NCBI RefSeq assembly: GCF_025465945.1
Contig: NZ_JANLNW010000052.1
Coordinates: 124,001 to 188,000, forward strand
Source: Pseudomonas sp. 6D_7.1_Bac1
GTDB taxonomy: Bacteria > Pseudomonadota > Gammaproteobacteria > Pseudomonadales > Pseudomonadaceae
Reading direction: 5' to 3'
Length of the DNA: 64,000 nucleotides
Program-made: the position numbers and the translations under genes
Shown: piece by piece, positions 27,361 to 36,673 of the stretch
Position numbering within the stretch: the first letter of the stretch is position 1
Layout: the number at the start of each line of letters is the position of its first letter
Notes under the pieces: generated by a model
The model's input: only the letters and a program-made list of their open reading frames with translations
The model's database searches: none
Told to the model about the DNA's origin: nothing

Positions 27361-27702
27361 ATGCTGCCACCGATGCTCCCCTTGAGTGCCGTGCCGATCA
27401 CTTCCCAGCAGGATCCGATCCGCCAGCGGCCGGATATTCCGCCGGTGGTGCCGGTGGAGGCGAGCTCCAGCGAAAGTACGATCGACCTGCACAAGCGCCA
27501 TGCCGAAGAGTCGGCCCTGCTGTTGCGCGAAGAGCAGCGGCGCCAGCAAGCGCGCGACCGGCGTCGCCGCGAAGCCGAAGAGGATCCTGAAGAACACCTG
27601 GCGGTACCCGGTGACGAATTGAACGCCGACAACACGGTGCCTGTGGTCCCTCTGATGGAAGATCAGCCGCGTCAGGGGTTGTGGGTCGATATCGAGGTCT
27701 GA
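27361..27702 (+). CDS. Small hydrophilic Pseudomonas protein, function unknown
   Basis: 113 residues, proline-rich at the start (PLSAVPITSQQDPIRQRPDI), then a highly charged alpha-helical stretch (EEQRRQQARDRRRREAEEDP) likely to form a coiled coil, and an acidic tail. No signal peptide or membrane segment. It has codon use like its neighbours and an AGGAGACTAATAAT leader before the ATG, a good ribosome-binding site, so it is likely real. No function can be inferred. Confidence 0.65.
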   Translation: MLPPMLPLSAVPITSQQDPIRQRPDIPPVVPVEASSSESTIDLHKRHAEESALLLREEQRRQQARDRRRREAEEDPEEHLAVPGDELNADNTVPVVPLMEDQPRQGLWVDIEV

Positions 27703-27849
27703 CGTTTGCACATTTTTTGTTGTGCTCCGATGCGGCTGGCGGCTGGTCAGCGCCGCCCATTGGCCGCATTATTGGCAAACCTTGAGCGGGCAGGGTGACA
27801 GTTGTCGCTGTGCTACGCCTGTATTGACCTTGAAGATGTAAGCCACGCC

Positions 27850-28011
27850 ATGAGCCAAGACGACAAGCTGATCGACCTCAATACCGAGCGTGCCAAGCGC
27901 GTGCATGACCTCAATGAAAAGCGCCTGAATGAAGTGCGTCAGGCTTTCGAGCAGGCCATGCCTTTGGGTAAAGCGAAGAAAAAGCCGAAAAACAAACCGA
28001 AAAAGCGTTGA
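27850..28011 (+). CDS. Small basic protein, function unknown
   Basis: 53 residues from the ATG at 27850 (MSQDDKLIDLNTERAKRVHD). A charged helix is followed by a very basic tail (GKAKKKPKNKPKKR), suggesting nucleic-acid or ribosome association (inference). An upstream in-frame start at 27802 would add CYACIDLEDVSHA, but that has weaker support. Conserved-looking composition; no motif recognised. Confidence 0.6.
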   Translation: MSQDDKLIDLNTERAKRVHDLNEKRLNEVRQAFEQAMPLGKAKKKPKNKPKKR

Positions 28012-28079
28012 TCCCCCCCCCTGCATCTGTTGATGCAGGTCAGTTATTTCCCCTCCTTTATGCCCAGTCTTGGGCAGCA

Positions 28080-28120
28080 TTGATCCCGGTCAATTTTCTC
28101 TCGTGCCTGATTGGTTAACT
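28080..28120 (+). promoter_or_regulatory. ANR/FNR box and promoter for ccoM
   Basis: TTGATCCCGGTCAA (28080-28093) matches the Anr/FNR consensus TTGATnnnnRTCAA exactly. A -10-like TTAACT lies at 28115-28120. A start of transcription near 28128 would put the box centred at about -41.5, the classic activating position. This predicts induction at low oxygen. Confidence 0.75.
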
Positions 28121-28158
28121 TAGCCCCATCGCAACAGGGCAAGTGCAGGAGGCCAGTC

Positions 28159-28275
28159 ATGTTTTTCGATAATGTGGTGATCGCCGGAGTGCTGACAGTC
28201 GGCCTCATGGTTCTGTTTTTTGCCGGGTTTGGATTCTTTATCTGGAAAGACGCACATAAGCGCAAAAAGCCTTAG
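28159..28275 (+). CDS. ccoM: cbb3 oxidase-associated subunit CcoM
   Basis: 38 residues, a single transmembrane helix with a short N-terminus (MFFDNVVIAG) and a basic tail (IWKDAHKRKKP). By family knowledge CcoM is a one-helix subunit of Pseudomonas cbb3 cytochrome c oxidase, found in the P. stutzeri enzyme, and helps assembly or stability. The FDNVV start and FFIWKDAHKRK end match that pattern. A strong AGGAGG lies just upstream. The Anr box before it fits regulation with the oxygen-limited oxidases, although the ccoNOPQ genes are not in this window. Confidence 0.78.
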   Translation: MFFDNVVIAGVLTVGLMVLFFAGFGFFIWKDAHKRKKP

Positions 28276-28309
28276 GTCTTTCTGGAAGCACGAGCACGCA
28301 AGGCATTTT

Positions 28310-28334
28310 GGGCGACTTCGGTCGCCTTTTTTTT
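28310..28334 (+). terminator. Terminator after ccoM
   Basis: GGGCGAC TTCG GTCGCC followed by nine T residues: a tetraloop hairpin with a long U tract, 35 bases after the ccoM stop. Confidence 0.9.
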
Positions 28335-28397
28335 TGCCTGACTTTTATATTGATCGTTCCCACGCAGAGTGAACGATCTTCACTTTTCACAGGCCAT

Positions 28398-28436
28398 AAA
28401 AAAGGCGCGACCTCCAGGAGGGCGCGCCTTTTTGTT
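28398..28436 (-). terminator. Terminator after pitA
   Basis: AAAAAAGGCGCG / CGCGCCTTTTTT hairpin with A and T runs on both sides. It sits 11 bases beyond the pitA stop on the minus strand and can work in both directions. Confidence 0.85.
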
Positions 28437-28446
28437 CGGCGGTGAA

Positions 28447-29922
28447 TCAGCTGCCGAGTGCCTTTGATGCCAGCCAGAACAGGCCAGCCGACAAGGCCAT
28501 CGATGCCGGAAGGGTCAGGACCCAGGCCAGCAGGATGGTTCTCACGGTGCCGCCTTGCAGGCCGCTTTTGTTGGCGATCATGGTCCCGGCCACACCCGAA
28601 GACAGTACGTGGGTGGTCGATACCGGCAGGCTGAAGATGTTCGCCAGACCGATCATGCCGGCGGTGGTGATCTGCGCCGACATGCCCTGGGCGTAGGACA
28701 TGCCTTGCTTGCCAATCTTCTCGCCGATAGTCAGTACCACGCGTTTCCAGCCCACCATGGTGCCCAGGCCGAGGGCCAGGGCGACTGCCAGAATGACCCA
28801 GAACGGGGCGTATTCAGTGGTGGTGGTCAGGTCTTTACGCAGTTTGTCCAGGTCAGCTTTTTCGCGGGCATCGAGACCAGGCAATTTGCCGACTTTCTTC
28901 GCCGTATCGTCCAGGCAGAGCAGGTAGCGACGCACTTCGATGCGGCTTTCCTGCGACAGCGAGTGGTAGTCCGCTACACCTTTGAGGGTGCCGAGCAGGG
29001 CTGAAATGGTCGGTTCGGTCTGTTGCGGGTTGCAGCGGAATTTCTCCGGCAAATCGCCATCCAGGCTTTTGCCCAAGGCCAGGAACTCACCCAGCGTATC
29101 GCCATTGCGCTTATAGAACTGGCTCAGGTGCAGGGTCGCATCGCGAGTCCGTTCGATCTGGTAGGTGCTGCTGCTCAGGTCGAGTACGAACTGCGCCGGC
29201 ACGATACCGATCAATACCAGCATGATCAGGCCGATGCCTTTCTGGCCATCGTTGGAACCGTGCACGAAGCTCACCGCCATCGCCGAGATCACCAGGACCA
29301 GACGGTTCCAGAACGGTGGGTGTTTCTTGTCATCAAGCTTGCGGCGCTGGTCCGGAGTCTTGTGCATCTTCGACAGTGGACGCCACCATTTAAGGCCAAT
29401 CAGCACCAGCGCGGCCACCAGGAAACCGGCTATTGGCGAGAACACCAGGGATGCGCCGATATCGATCGCTTTCTGCCAGTTCACGCCGTCAGCCAATGGA
29501 ATGTCGTTGATCAGGGCGTTCGCCAGACCCACACCCAGGATCGAACCGATCAGGGTATGAGAGCTGGAGGCCGGGATACCGAAGTACCAGGTCCCCAGGT
29601 TCCAGGTAATGGCCGCGGCGAGCAACGAGAACACCATCGCCAGCCCGTGGCCGGTATTCACATTGATCAGCAACTCTACCGGCAGCAGGTGGACGATGGC
29701 GTACGCCACGCCAACACCGCCCAGCAACACGCCGAGGAAATTGAACACACCCGAAAAGAACACTGCCAGATGAGGCGGCATGGCTTTGGTGTAGATAACA
29801 GTGGCAACCGCGTTAGCGGTGTCATGAAAGCCGTTGATGAACTCGAAGGCGAGGACAAAGGCCAGGGCGAGCAAGAGGCTCACAAGCACCCAAGCATCCA
29901 GTCCGCTGAATAAATCGATCAT
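28447..29922 (-). CDS. pitA: Inorganic phosphate transporter PitA-type
   Basis: 491 residues from the start MIDLFSGLDAW. Low-affinity proton-coupled importer of metal-phosphate. The first Pit motif is EFINGFHDTANAVATVIYTK at about 27-46; the repeat motif VSFVHGSNDGQKGIGLIML lies in the middle. A ~150-residue cytoplasmic loop separates the two halves, as in PitA. A frame open further to 29982 adds 20 residues without family support. No Pho box was seen upstream. Confidence 0.9.
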   Translation of the reverse strand: MIDLFSGLDAWVLVSLLLALAFVLAFEFINGFHDTANAVATVIYTKAMPPHLAVFFSGVFNFLGVLLGGVGVAYAIVHLLPVELLINVNTGHGLAMVFSLLAAAITWNLGTWYFGIPASSSHTLIGSILGVGLANALINDIPLADGVNWQKAIDIGASLVFSPIAGFLVAALVLIGLKWWRPLSKMHKTPDQRRKLDDKKHPPFWNRLVLVISAMAVSFVHGSNDGQKGIGLIMLVLIGIVPAQFVLDLSSSTYQIERTRDATLHLSQFYKRNGDTLGEFLALGKSLDGDLPEKFRCNPQQTEPTISALLGTLKGVADYHSLSQESRIEVRRYLLCLDDTAKKVGKLPGLDAREKADLDKLRKDLTTTTEYAPFWVILAVALALGLGTMVGWKRVVLTIGEKIGKQGMSYAQGMSAQITTAGMIGLANIFSLPVSTTHVLSSGVAGTMIANKSGLQGGTVRTILLAWVLTLPASMALSAGLFWLASKALGS

Positions 29923-30299
29923 GAAGGTTTTCTGACCCGGTCGTAAGGGGGCGCGATTATGCCAGAAAACCCTGCAAATCAATGCACTTGCTGCTCATCG
30001 GTAACATTCTTCAATGATTTAGTTTGTAACAAGGCCCTAAGCCCCAGCGTTATCGTAGGTTTTTCAAGTCATTGATTTCATTGGTGGTCAGGGCGAATGC
30101 CAGCATTTCAGTTGCTCCGATGGGAAGCTGAAATGGGTGTGTGAAATATCTGTAAGGCAGGCCAGCCAAGTGCCATTTACCTCATCCGGTGGGATAAAGG
30201 CAGCAACCGCCCGCTTTTAGCGGGCGCGATATGGAACGCCATTCCATTCAGCGTGTGGCTGAAGGCGACGCTGGCCCTGAAGGACTCAAGCCGGAGCGA
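29923..30299. other. Intergenic region upstream of pitA
   Basis: 377 bases with no supported gene. It should carry the pitA promoter at its left end. A hairpin, CCGCCCGC TTTTA GCGGGCG, lies at about 30208-30227 and may end the leftward small gene at 30300-30500, though no T run follows on that strand. Confidence 0.5.
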
Positions 30300-30500
30300 T
30301 TATGGCTCTTCGGCTTTGAGTTCTTTTTCCATCTTTTGCAGTTCCTGGGTAAAGGCCTGATCGAGGATGCTGGCGCGTTTACGCCAAGGTTTGCGTTCCG
30401 GGTCGGGCTGAGCGGCGTAGGTGGTGACTTCCCCGCCGTAAACTTCCTTGTAACGTTGTTCCTGGCGCTCAAGTTCCGCGCGCAGTTCGTCTTTCGTCAC
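30300..30500 (-). CDS. Small charged protein, function unknown
   Basis: 66 residues starting at a GTG with TAGGTAAC upstream, a plausible ribosome-binding site. The sequence is charged and helical ([20 protein letters not shown], then [13 protein letters not shown]), suggesting a coiled coil, with no membrane segment. It has the look of conserved small Pseudomonas proteins. No function recognised; coding status is likely, not certain. Confidence 0.55.
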   Translation of the reverse strand: MTKDELRAELERQEQRYKEVYGGEVTTYAAQPDPERKPWRKRASILDQAFTQELQKMEKELKAEEP

Positions 30501-31113
30501 AGTGTTACCTAATTGAGTTGAGATAAATTCTGGTGATACGCACTGCAGTCGTTGTGTCGGTCACAAGCGTCTCGAACAGAGTGTCCGGGAAGACCCCCAT
30601 TCTGACTGCGTTGTGCTTGACAGCTTCCTTCTTGCAGGCGGCCACGGCACCAGAGCAGAACCACTGACGTAGCATCAGATTTCTTGTTTTTTGCAAACGC
30701 ATTGGCCGGGCATTCGAAATGAGCGTCAAGCGTTTGCCAGCAGGAAGCGGGGTTGAAACCTCGCACTGCCTGAGTGATTGGATCCCGTAGTTACAAAAAA
30801 GCGCGGTCATCACTGAAGTACATTATAGCGGCCGATCAGCAGAACACTATCTCGAATAATTTAAAAGTGCTTCGTCCTGTGAAATTGTTTTTGTTAGCTG
30901 CAAGTTTTGTGCGCAAGTGCACTTTTTGGCAATGTCTTTACAGGCTCATTTCCTGGCGCCATTAAGTCGTACAAGTTGAGTGGATTAGAAGTCGGCTGTT
31001 ATTCATTGTCAGCAAAAGTGTGAAAACCTGTAATGAAAGCTTCCGGGTCTTATGGGAAAACGTACCCGGGGTCATCCGCAGGCCTCATGCCATATAGCCA
31101 CACAGTCAGTTGA
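30501..31113. other. Long A+T-richer gap before pcaR
   Basis: About 610 bases with no convincing gene. Open frames of 60-100 codons occur on both strands here, but in competing frames and without good ribosome-binding sites. Base composition is clearly more A+T-rich around 30800-31050 than in flanking genes. Nothing recognisable as an RNA gene was seen. Confidence 0.45.
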
Positions 31114-31147
31114 TTGCGATTATCGATTAATGGTTCGATAATCGCCC
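31114..31147. promoter_or_regulatory. PcaR-type operator upstream of pcaR
   Basis: Inverted pair CGATTATCG (31117-31125) and CGATAATCG (31136-31144), the second within GTTCGATAATCGCCC, close to the published P. putida PcaR site (GTTCGATAATCGCAC as remembered). About 80 bases before the pcaR start. Autoregulation is expected. Confidence 0.75.
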
Positions 31148-31224
31148 AACCTTGGCTGCCCATGCTTGTGCTTGCGATCCGGAGCAGCTTGTAATAGCTG
31201 TCGAACTCTGGGGAATGAGCTGAA

Positions 31225-32067
31225 ATGAACGATCAATTGCGTAACTCCTTCGCTTCAGTGGCGCCACCGATCGTTGCCTCGCCAGCCAAGCGGATTCAGG
31301 CGTTCACCGGTGATCCGGACTTCATGACTTCCCTGGCTCGTGGCTTGGCGGTGGTGCAAGCCTTCCAGGAGCGCAAGCGGCATCTGACTATCGCGCAGAT
31401 CAGCCATCGCACGGAAATTCCCCGCGCCGCCGTACGCCGTTGCCTGCATACGCTGATCAAGCTCGGCTACGCGACCACCGACGGTCGAACCTATTCGCTG
31501 TTGCCCAAAGTCCTGACCCTCGGCCATGCCTATCTATCCTCGACGCCGCTGGCGGTATCGGCCCAGCCGTATCTGGACCGCATGAGCGAGCAGCTGCACG
31601 AGGCCTGCAACATGGCCACGCTGGAAGGTGATGACATCTTGTATATCGCCCGTTCGGCAACGACCCAGCGTCTGATCTCCGTCGACCTGTCGGTGGGTGG
31701 GCGTTTGCCGGCTTATTGCACCTCCATGGGTCGGATCCTTCTGGCGGCGCTGGACGATGCGTCGTTGCACGACTACCTCGAACATGCCGAGTTGCAGGCC
31801 AAGACCAGCCGCACCCTGCATACGCGCGAGTCGTTGCTCGAATGCCTTCAGGAAGTTCGGCAGCAAGGCTGGTGCATTGTCGATCAGGAACTCGAGCAAG
31901 GCCTGCGCTCGATTGCCGTTCCGGTGTACGACGCATCCGGCCAGGTGCTGGCTGCGCTGAATGTCAGCACTCACGCCGGGCGCGTCAGCCGCAACGAACT
32001 GGAGCAGCGTTTTTTGCCCGGATTGTTGAGCGCCAGTCGTGAATTGAGTGCCCAGTTGTTTGCGTAA
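31225..32067 (+). CDS. pcaR: IclR-family regulator PcaR
   Basis: 280-residue IclR-type regulator of protocatechuate/beta-ketoadipate genes. N-terminal winged helix-turn-helix: LTIAQISHRTEIPRAAVRRC and LHTLIKLGYATTDG (about 53-85), then the effector domain with STPLAVSAQPYLDRMSEQ and AYCTSMGRILLA. By knowledge of P. putida PcaR, beta-ketoadipate acts as co-inducer to switch on pcaK, pcaIJ, pcaF and pcaBDC. It heads the pca cluster, which supports the specific name over other IclR proteins. Confidence 0.92.
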   Translation: MNDQLRNSFASVAPPIVASPAKRIQAFTGDPDFMTSLARGLAVVQAFQERKRHLTIAQISHRTEIPRAAVRRCLHTLIKLGYATTDGRTYSLLPKVLTLGHAYLSSTPLAVSAQPYLDRMSEQLHEACNMATLEGDDILYIARSATTQRLISVDLSVGGRLPAYCTSMGRILLAALDDASLHDYLEHAELQAKTSRTLHTRESLLECLQEVRQQGWCIVDQELEQGLRSIAVPVYDASGQVLAALNVSTHAGRVSRNELEQRFLPGLLSASRELSAQLFA

Positions 32068-32070
32068 GCT

Positions 32071-32103
32071 GTTCGATAAACGCACAGAGTCGCGTTTGGC
32101 GAA
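32071..32103. promoter_or_regulatory. PcaR-type operator upstream of pcaK
   Basis: GTTCGATAAACGCAC at 32071-32085 with an imperfect inverted match, CGTTTGGCGAA, at 32093-32103 (9 of 11). About 150 bases before the pcaK start. The same TTCGATAAACG core occurs before pcaI. Confidence 0.7.
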
Positions 32104-32253
32104 TTGACGCTGTTTCCCTTGCCTCATTAATGTCGCGGCAGCGTTATCCGCTGCTGCTGGCCACTGCGCCAGGCGCCGGACGACGACCTGATAATAATGA
32201 AGAGGCAATTGCTAGCGCCTGTTCGCCTGCGTTTCTTGCGTGGAATAAAAATA

Positions 32254-33600
32254 ATGAACCAGCCTCAATCCGCTGTCGGGAATTGCCTCGATGTGCAGTC
32301 CTTTATCAATGCCCAACCGCTGTCGCGCTATCAATGGCGGGTGGTGATCCTGTGTTTCCTGATTGTGTTTCTCGATGGCCTGGATACTGCGGCCATGGGT
32401 TTTATCGCACCGGCGCTGTCCCAGGACTGGGGGATCGACCGCGCCAGCCTCGGCCCGGTGATGAGTGCGGCGCTGATCGGCATGGTCTTCGGCGCACTGG
32501 GCTCTGGACCGCTGGCAGACCGTTTTGGACGAAAAGTCGTACTGGTCGGTGCGGTGCTGTTGTTCGGCGCCTTCAGTCTGGCCTCGGCTTACAGCACTAA
32601 CGTCGAGCAGCTACTGGTACTGCGTTTTCTCACCGGGCTCGGCCTGGGTGCCGGTATGCCGAACGCCACCACGCTACTCTCGGAATACACCCCGGAGCGC
32701 AAAAAATCCCTGTTGGTGACCAGTATGTTCTGCGGCTTCAACCTTGGCATGGCCGGCGGCGGTTTCATCTCCGCCAAGCTGATCCCGGCATTCGGTTGGC
32801 ACAGCTTGTTGCTGATTGGCGGGATTCTGCCGTTGATTCTGGCGGTGGTGCTGTTGCTGTGGTTGCCCGAGTCGGCGCGCTACCTGGTGGTGCGCAATCG
32901 CGGAACCGACAAGGTGCGCAAGGCGCTGGCGCCGATTGATCCGACGGTTGTCGCTCAGGCCTCGAGTTTCAGTGTGCCTGAACAGAAAACCGTAAAAGCC
33001 CGCAACGTGTTCGCGGTGATTTTCTCTGGTACCTACAGCACCGGCACGCTGTTGCTGTGGCTGACCTATTTCATGGGGCTGGTCATCGTCTACCTGTTGA
33101 CCAGTTGGCTGCCGACTCTGATGCGTGACAGCGGCGCGAGCATGGAGCAGGCGGCGTTCATTGGTGCGCTGTTTCAGTTTGGTGGCGTGTTGAGTGCGGT
33201 GGCGGTGGGTTGGGCGATGGATCGGTTCAATCCGCACAAGGTGATCGGCATTTTCTACTTGTTGGCTGGGGTGTTTGCCTACGCTGTAGGGCAGAGCCTG
33301 GGCAACATCACGTTGTTGGCGACGTTGGTGCTGGTCGCCGGGATGTGCGTCAACGGCGCGCAATCGGCGATGCCGTCGCTGGCGGCACGCTTCTATCCGA
33401 CTCAAGGCCGGGCTACTGGCGTGTCGTGGATGCTCGGGATTGGCCGTTTCGGCGCAATTCTCGGCGCCTGGATGGGGGCGACGTTGCTGGGCCTGGGCTG
33501 GAATTTCGAACAGGTGCTGACGGCATTGGTGATTCCGGCTGCGTTGGCCACCACGGCGGTGGTGATCAAAGGCATGGTCAGCCATGCGGATGCGACGTAG
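32254..33600 (+). CDS. pcaK: 4-hydroxybenzoate/protocatechuate transporter PcaK
   Basis: 448 residues from the ATG at 32254. Aromatic acid/H+ symporter of the major facilitator superfamily, with 12 membrane segments. Typical AAHS motifs are FLDGLDTAAMGFIAPAL in helix 1, GPLADRFGRKVVLVGAV in loop 2-3, and RFLTGLGLGAGMPNATTL. In P. putida PcaK also mediates chemotaxis to 4-hydroxybenzoate. It lies between pcaR and pcaI with its own PcaR-like operator. An upstream start at 32197 adds 19 unsupported residues. Confidence 0.92.
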   Translation: MNQPQSAVGNCLDVQSFINAQPLSRYQWRVVILCFLIVFLDGLDTAAMGFIAPALSQDWGIDRASLGPVMSAALIGMVFGALGSGPLADRFGRKVVLVGAVLLFGAFSLASAYSTNVEQLLVLRFLTGLGLGAGMPNATTLLSEYTPERKKSLLVTSMFCGFNLGMAGGGFISAKLIPAFGWHSLLLIGGILPLILAVVLLLWLPESARYLVVRNRGTDKVRKALAPIDPTVVAQASSFSVPEQKTVKARNVFAVIFSGTYSTGTLLLWLTYFMGLVIVYLLTSWLPTLMRDSGASMEQAAFIGALFQFGGVLSAVAVGWAMDRFNPHKVIGIFYLLAGVFAYAVGQSLGNITLLATLVLVAGMCVNGAQSAMPSLAARFYPTQGRATGVSWMLGIGRFGAILGAWMGATLLGLGWNFEQVLTALVIPAALATTAVVIKGMVSHADAT

Positions 33601-33626
33601 GAGCTGTCGGAGGCTGCGATCTTTTG
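33598..33626. repeat. Single REP-like element (GTAGGAGCTG family)
   Basis: GTAGGAGCTGTCGGAGGCTG followed by CGATCTTTT, related to the paired copy at 49681 (GTAGGAGCTGGCGCAGCCTG). It overlaps the end of pcaK and has no inverted partner nearby. Confidence 0.6.
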
Positions 33627-33660
33627 GGCCTCTACAGAACCGATAGCCAGACAACAATCT

Positions 33661-33693
33661 GTTCGATAAACGAACACTTAGTCGATTATCGGA
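33661..33693. promoter_or_regulatory. PcaR-type operator upstream of pcaI
   Basis: GTTCGATAAACGAAC (33661-33675) and CGATTATCGGA (33683-33693), inverted with respect to each other. About 100 bases before pcaI. Predicts PcaR control of pcaIJF(HG). Confidence 0.75.
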
Positions 33694-33794
33694 TTGTTTG
33701 GGCTTTTTCGGCGGCTTAATCTTCAGTCATTCCGGCGCTGCCCATCGCGTCTTGTCCTCCACATCGGTTTACTGAGAATCGGGAGTCCAACCCC

Positions 33795-34652
33795 ATGGCT
33801 GAAATCCTTTCGCTGCACGACGCGGTGAAGCAGTTCGTCAACGACGGCGATACCGTCGCACTTGAAGGCTTCACTCACCTGATTCCGACCGCAGCGGGTC
33901 ATGAAATCATTCGTCAAGGCAAGAAAGACCTGACGCTGGTGCGCATGACCCCCGATCTGGTCTACGACCAATTGATCGGTGCCGGTTGCGCTCGCAAGCT
34001 GATTTTCTCCTGGGGCGGTAACCCGGGCGTGGGTTCGTTGCACCGTCTGCGCGATGCCGTCGAGAAACAGTGGCCCCATGCGCTGGAAATCGAAGAACAC
34101 AGCCACGCCGACCTGGCCAATGCCTACGTTGCTGGCGCCTCTGGCCTGCCGTTCGCCGTGCTGCGGGCCTACGCCGGTTCCGACTTGCCGAAGGTCAACC
34201 CGCTGATCAAAAGCGTGACCTGCCCGTTCACCGGCGAAGTGCTGGCGGCGGTGCCATCGGTGCGCCCGGACGTCACGGTGATCCACGCGCAGAAGGCCGA
34301 TCGCAAGGGCAACGTCTTGCTCTGGGGCATCCTCGGTGTGCAGAAGGAAGCGGCATTGGCAGCCAAGCGCTGCATCGTCACGGTCGAAGAAATCGTCGAT
34401 GACCTGAAGGCGCCGATGAATGCCTGTGTATTGCCGACCTGGGCCTTGAGTGCGGTTTGCCATGTTCCAGGCGGCGCGCATCCGTCCTACGCCCACGGTT
34501 ACACCGAACGCGACAACCGCTTCTATCAAGCCTGGGACCCGATTGCCCGCGACCGTGAAACCTTCACCGCGTGGATCAACGAATACATCCACGGTTGCGC
34601 TGACTTCAGTGAATTCCAGGCCAAGTTGGCTCGCGCCTCGGAGGCAAAGTAA
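33795..34652 (+). CDS. pcaI: 3-oxoadipate CoA-transferase subunit A
   Basis: 285 residues. With PcaJ it moves CoA from succinyl-CoA to beta-ketoadipate. The CoA-transferase alpha fold is seen in VNDGDTVALEGFTHLIPTAAG near the N-terminus and the LIGAGCARKLIFSWGGNPGVGS segment. It overlaps pcaJ by one base (TAATG), so the two subunits are co-translated. First gene of pcaIJF, behind a PcaR-like operator. Confidence 0.94.
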   Translation: MAEILSLHDAVKQFVNDGDTVALEGFTHLIPTAAGHEIIRQGKKDLTLVRMTPDLVYDQLIGAGCARKLIFSWGGNPGVGSLHRLRDAVEKQWPHALEIEEHSHADLANAYVAGASGLPFAVLRAYAGSDLPKVNPLIKSVTCPFTGEVLAAVPSVRPDVTVIHAQKADRKGNVLLWGILGVQKEAALAAKRCIVTVEEIVDDLKAPMNACVLPTWALSAVCHVPGGAHPSYAHGYTERDNRFYQAWDPIARDRETFTAWINEYIHGCADFSEFQAKLARASEAK

Positions 34653-35431
34653 TGACGTACTCCACCAATGAAATGATGACCGTCGCCGCCGCCCGCCGCC
34701 TGAAAAATGGCTCGGTGTGCTTCGTCGGCATTGGCCTGCCGTCGAAAGCGGCCAACCTGGCACGCCTGACGTCTTCACCGGATGTCGTCCTGATCTACGA
34801 ATCGGGTCCGATCGGTGCCAAGCCGACAGTATTGCCGCTGTCGATCGGTGACGGTGAGCTGGCGGAAACCGCTGACACCGTGGTCCCGACCGGTGAGATT
34901 TTTCGCTACTGGCTGCAAGGCGGGCGCATTGATGTCGGTTTTCTCGGTGCCGCTCAAGTCGACCGTTTTGGCAACATCAACACCACGGTGGTCGGCGATT
35001 ACCATCAGCCGAAAGTCCGTCTGCCAGGTGCCGGCGGTGCGCCAGAGATCGCCGGCTCGGCGAAAAGCGTGTTGATTATCCTCAAGCAATCGGCCCGTTC
35101 GTTTGTCGACAAACTCGACTTCATTACCTCGGTCGGTCATGGCGAAGGCGGCGATTCGCGCAAGCGTCTAGGACTGCCGGGCGCCGGTCCCGTGGGGATC
35201 ATCACGGACCTGTGCATCATGGAGCCGGAAGCTGGCAGCAACGAATTCGTGGTCACTGCACTGCACCCGGGTGTAACCCGTGAGCAAGTGATCGCCGCCA
35301 CCGGTTGGGCGATCCGCTTCGCCGAGCAGGTGGAGCACACCGCCGAACCGACCGACATCGAGTTGGCCGCGTTGCGCGATCTTGAAGCGCGTACCGCTGC
35401 CGCTCACGGCCAAGCACCGGGAGAAGCCTGA
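34652..35431 (+). CDS. pcaJ: 3-oxoadipate CoA-transferase subunit B
   Basis: 259 residues, the beta subunit. The catalytic glutamate lies in the family motif [10 protein letters not shown] near residue 50, and [15 protein letters not shown] at the N-terminus is typical of subunit B. It overlaps pcaF by one base (TGATG). It partners with PcaI in the CoA transfer step. Confidence 0.94.
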   Translation: MTYSTNEMMTVAAARRLKNGSVCFVGIGLPSKAANLARLTSSPDVVLIYESGPIGAKPTVLPLSIGDGELAETADTVVPTGEIFRYWLQGGRIDVGFLGAAQVDRFGNINTTVVGDYHQPKVRLPGAGGAPEIAGSAKSVLIILKQSARSFVDKLDFITSVGHGEGGDSRKRLGLPGAGPVGIITDLCIMEPEAGSNEFVVTALHPGVTREQVIAATGWAIRFAEQVEHTAEPTDIELAALRDLEARTAAAHGQAPGEA

Positions 35432-36633
35432 TGCGCGAGGTTTATATCTGCGACGCGATTCGCACCCCCATCGGCCGTTTTGGCGGTGGTCTGTCGACGG
35501 TCCGCGCTGACGATCTGGCCGCCGTGCCGATCAAGGCACTGATGGAGCGCAACCCGAGTGTCGACTGGAGCTCGGTGGACGAGGTGTTCCTCGGTTGCGC
35601 CAACCAGGCCGGTGAAGACAACCGCAATGTGGCGCGCATGGCATTGCTGCTGGCCGGGCTGCCGGAAAGCATTCCCGGCGTGACCCTCAATCGTCTGTGT
35701 GCTTCGGGCATGGACGCCATTGGCACCGCGTTCCGGGCGATTGCCAGCGGCGAGATGGAGCTGGCGATTGCCGGCGGTGTCGAGTCGATGTCCCGCGCAC
35801 CGTTCGTGATGGGCAAGGCCGATGCGGCGTTTTCGCGCACCATGAAACTGGAAGACACCACCATCGGCTGGCGCTTCATCAACCCGTTGATGAAAGCCCA
35901 GTACGGGGTCGATGCGATGCCGCAGACGGCCGACAACGTGGCTGACGATTACGCAATTTCCCGCGCTGATCAGGATGCTTTCGCTCTGCGCAGTCAGCAA
36001 CGGACGGCGGCCGCGCAAGCGGCAGGCTATTTCGCCGAAGAAATTGTTCCGGTGCGCATTGCCCACAAGAAGGGGGAAAGCGTGGTCGAGCAGGACGAGC
36101 ATCCTCGCGCTGACACGACCCTGGAAACCCTGAGCAAACTCAAGCCGGTCAATGGCCCGGATAAGACCGTCACCGCTGGCAACGCCTCGGGTGTGAACGA
36201 CGGTGCGGCGGCACTGATTCTCGCGTCCGCCGAAGCGGTAAAAAAACACGGCCTGACCGCCCGCGCCCGGGTGCTGGGCATGGCCAGCGCTGGCGTCGCG
36301 CCACGGGTGATGGGCATCGGCCCGGTGCCGGCGGTACGCAAGTTGACCGAGCGCCTGGGCGTGGCGGTCAGTGATTTCGATGTGATCGAACTCAATGAAG
36401 CCTTTGCCAGCCAGGGCCTGGCGGTGTTGCGTGAACTCGGTCTGGCCGACGACGCGGCGCAGGTCAACCCGAACGGTGGCGCCATCGCTTTGGGCCATCC
36501 ACTGGGCATGAGCGGCGCGCGGCTGGTGCTGACGGCGCTGCATCAGTTGGAGAAGACCGGCGGCAAGAAAGCGCTGGCGACCATGTGCGTTGGCGTTGGC
36601 CAAGGTCTGGCACTGGCAATCGAACGGGTCTGA
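35431..36633 (+). CDS. pcaF: 3-oxoadipyl-CoA thiolase
   Basis: 400-residue thiolase that splits 3-oxoadipyl-CoA into succinyl-CoA and acetyl-CoA, the last step of the pathway. Catalytic residues are seen: C90 in [10 protein letters not shown], the histidine in [16 protein letters not shown], and the second cysteine in [12 protein letters not shown]. Length and start ([18 protein letters not shown]) match PcaF. Coupled to pcaJ; pcaH starts 41 bases downstream. Confidence 0.95.
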   Translation: MREVYICDAIRTPIGRFGGGLSTVRADDLAAVPIKALMERNPSVDWSSVDEVFLGCANQAGEDNRNVARMALLLAGLPESIPGVTLNRLCASGMDAIGTAFRAIASGEMELAIAGGVESMSRAPFVMGKADAAFSRTMKLEDTTIGWRFINPLMKAQYGVDAMPQTADNVADDYAISRADQDAFALRSQQRTAAAQAAGYFAEEIVPVRIAHKKGESVVEQDEHPRADTTLETLSKLKPVNGPDKTVTAGNASGVNDGAAALILASAEAVKKHGLTARARVLGMASAGVAPRVMGIGPVPAVRKLTERLGVAVSDFDVIELNEAFASQGLAVLRELGLADDAAQVNPNGGAIALGHPLGMSGARLVLTALHQLEKTGGKKALATMCVGVGQGLALAIERV

Positions 36634-36673
36634 CGCGCACCCGCGCTACCGAACAAGAAAAGAGGACAGTTTC

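Noticed and set aside
30505..30813. Possible 102-codon leftward gene before pcaR
   Set aside because: Two competing frames are open in the same stretch, no Shine-Dalgarno was found, and there is no recognised similarity. The DNA is A+T-richer than real genes here.
30774..30965. 63-codon rightward frame before pcaR
   Set aside because: Composition is random-like, with no start signal. It overlaps the other weak frame.
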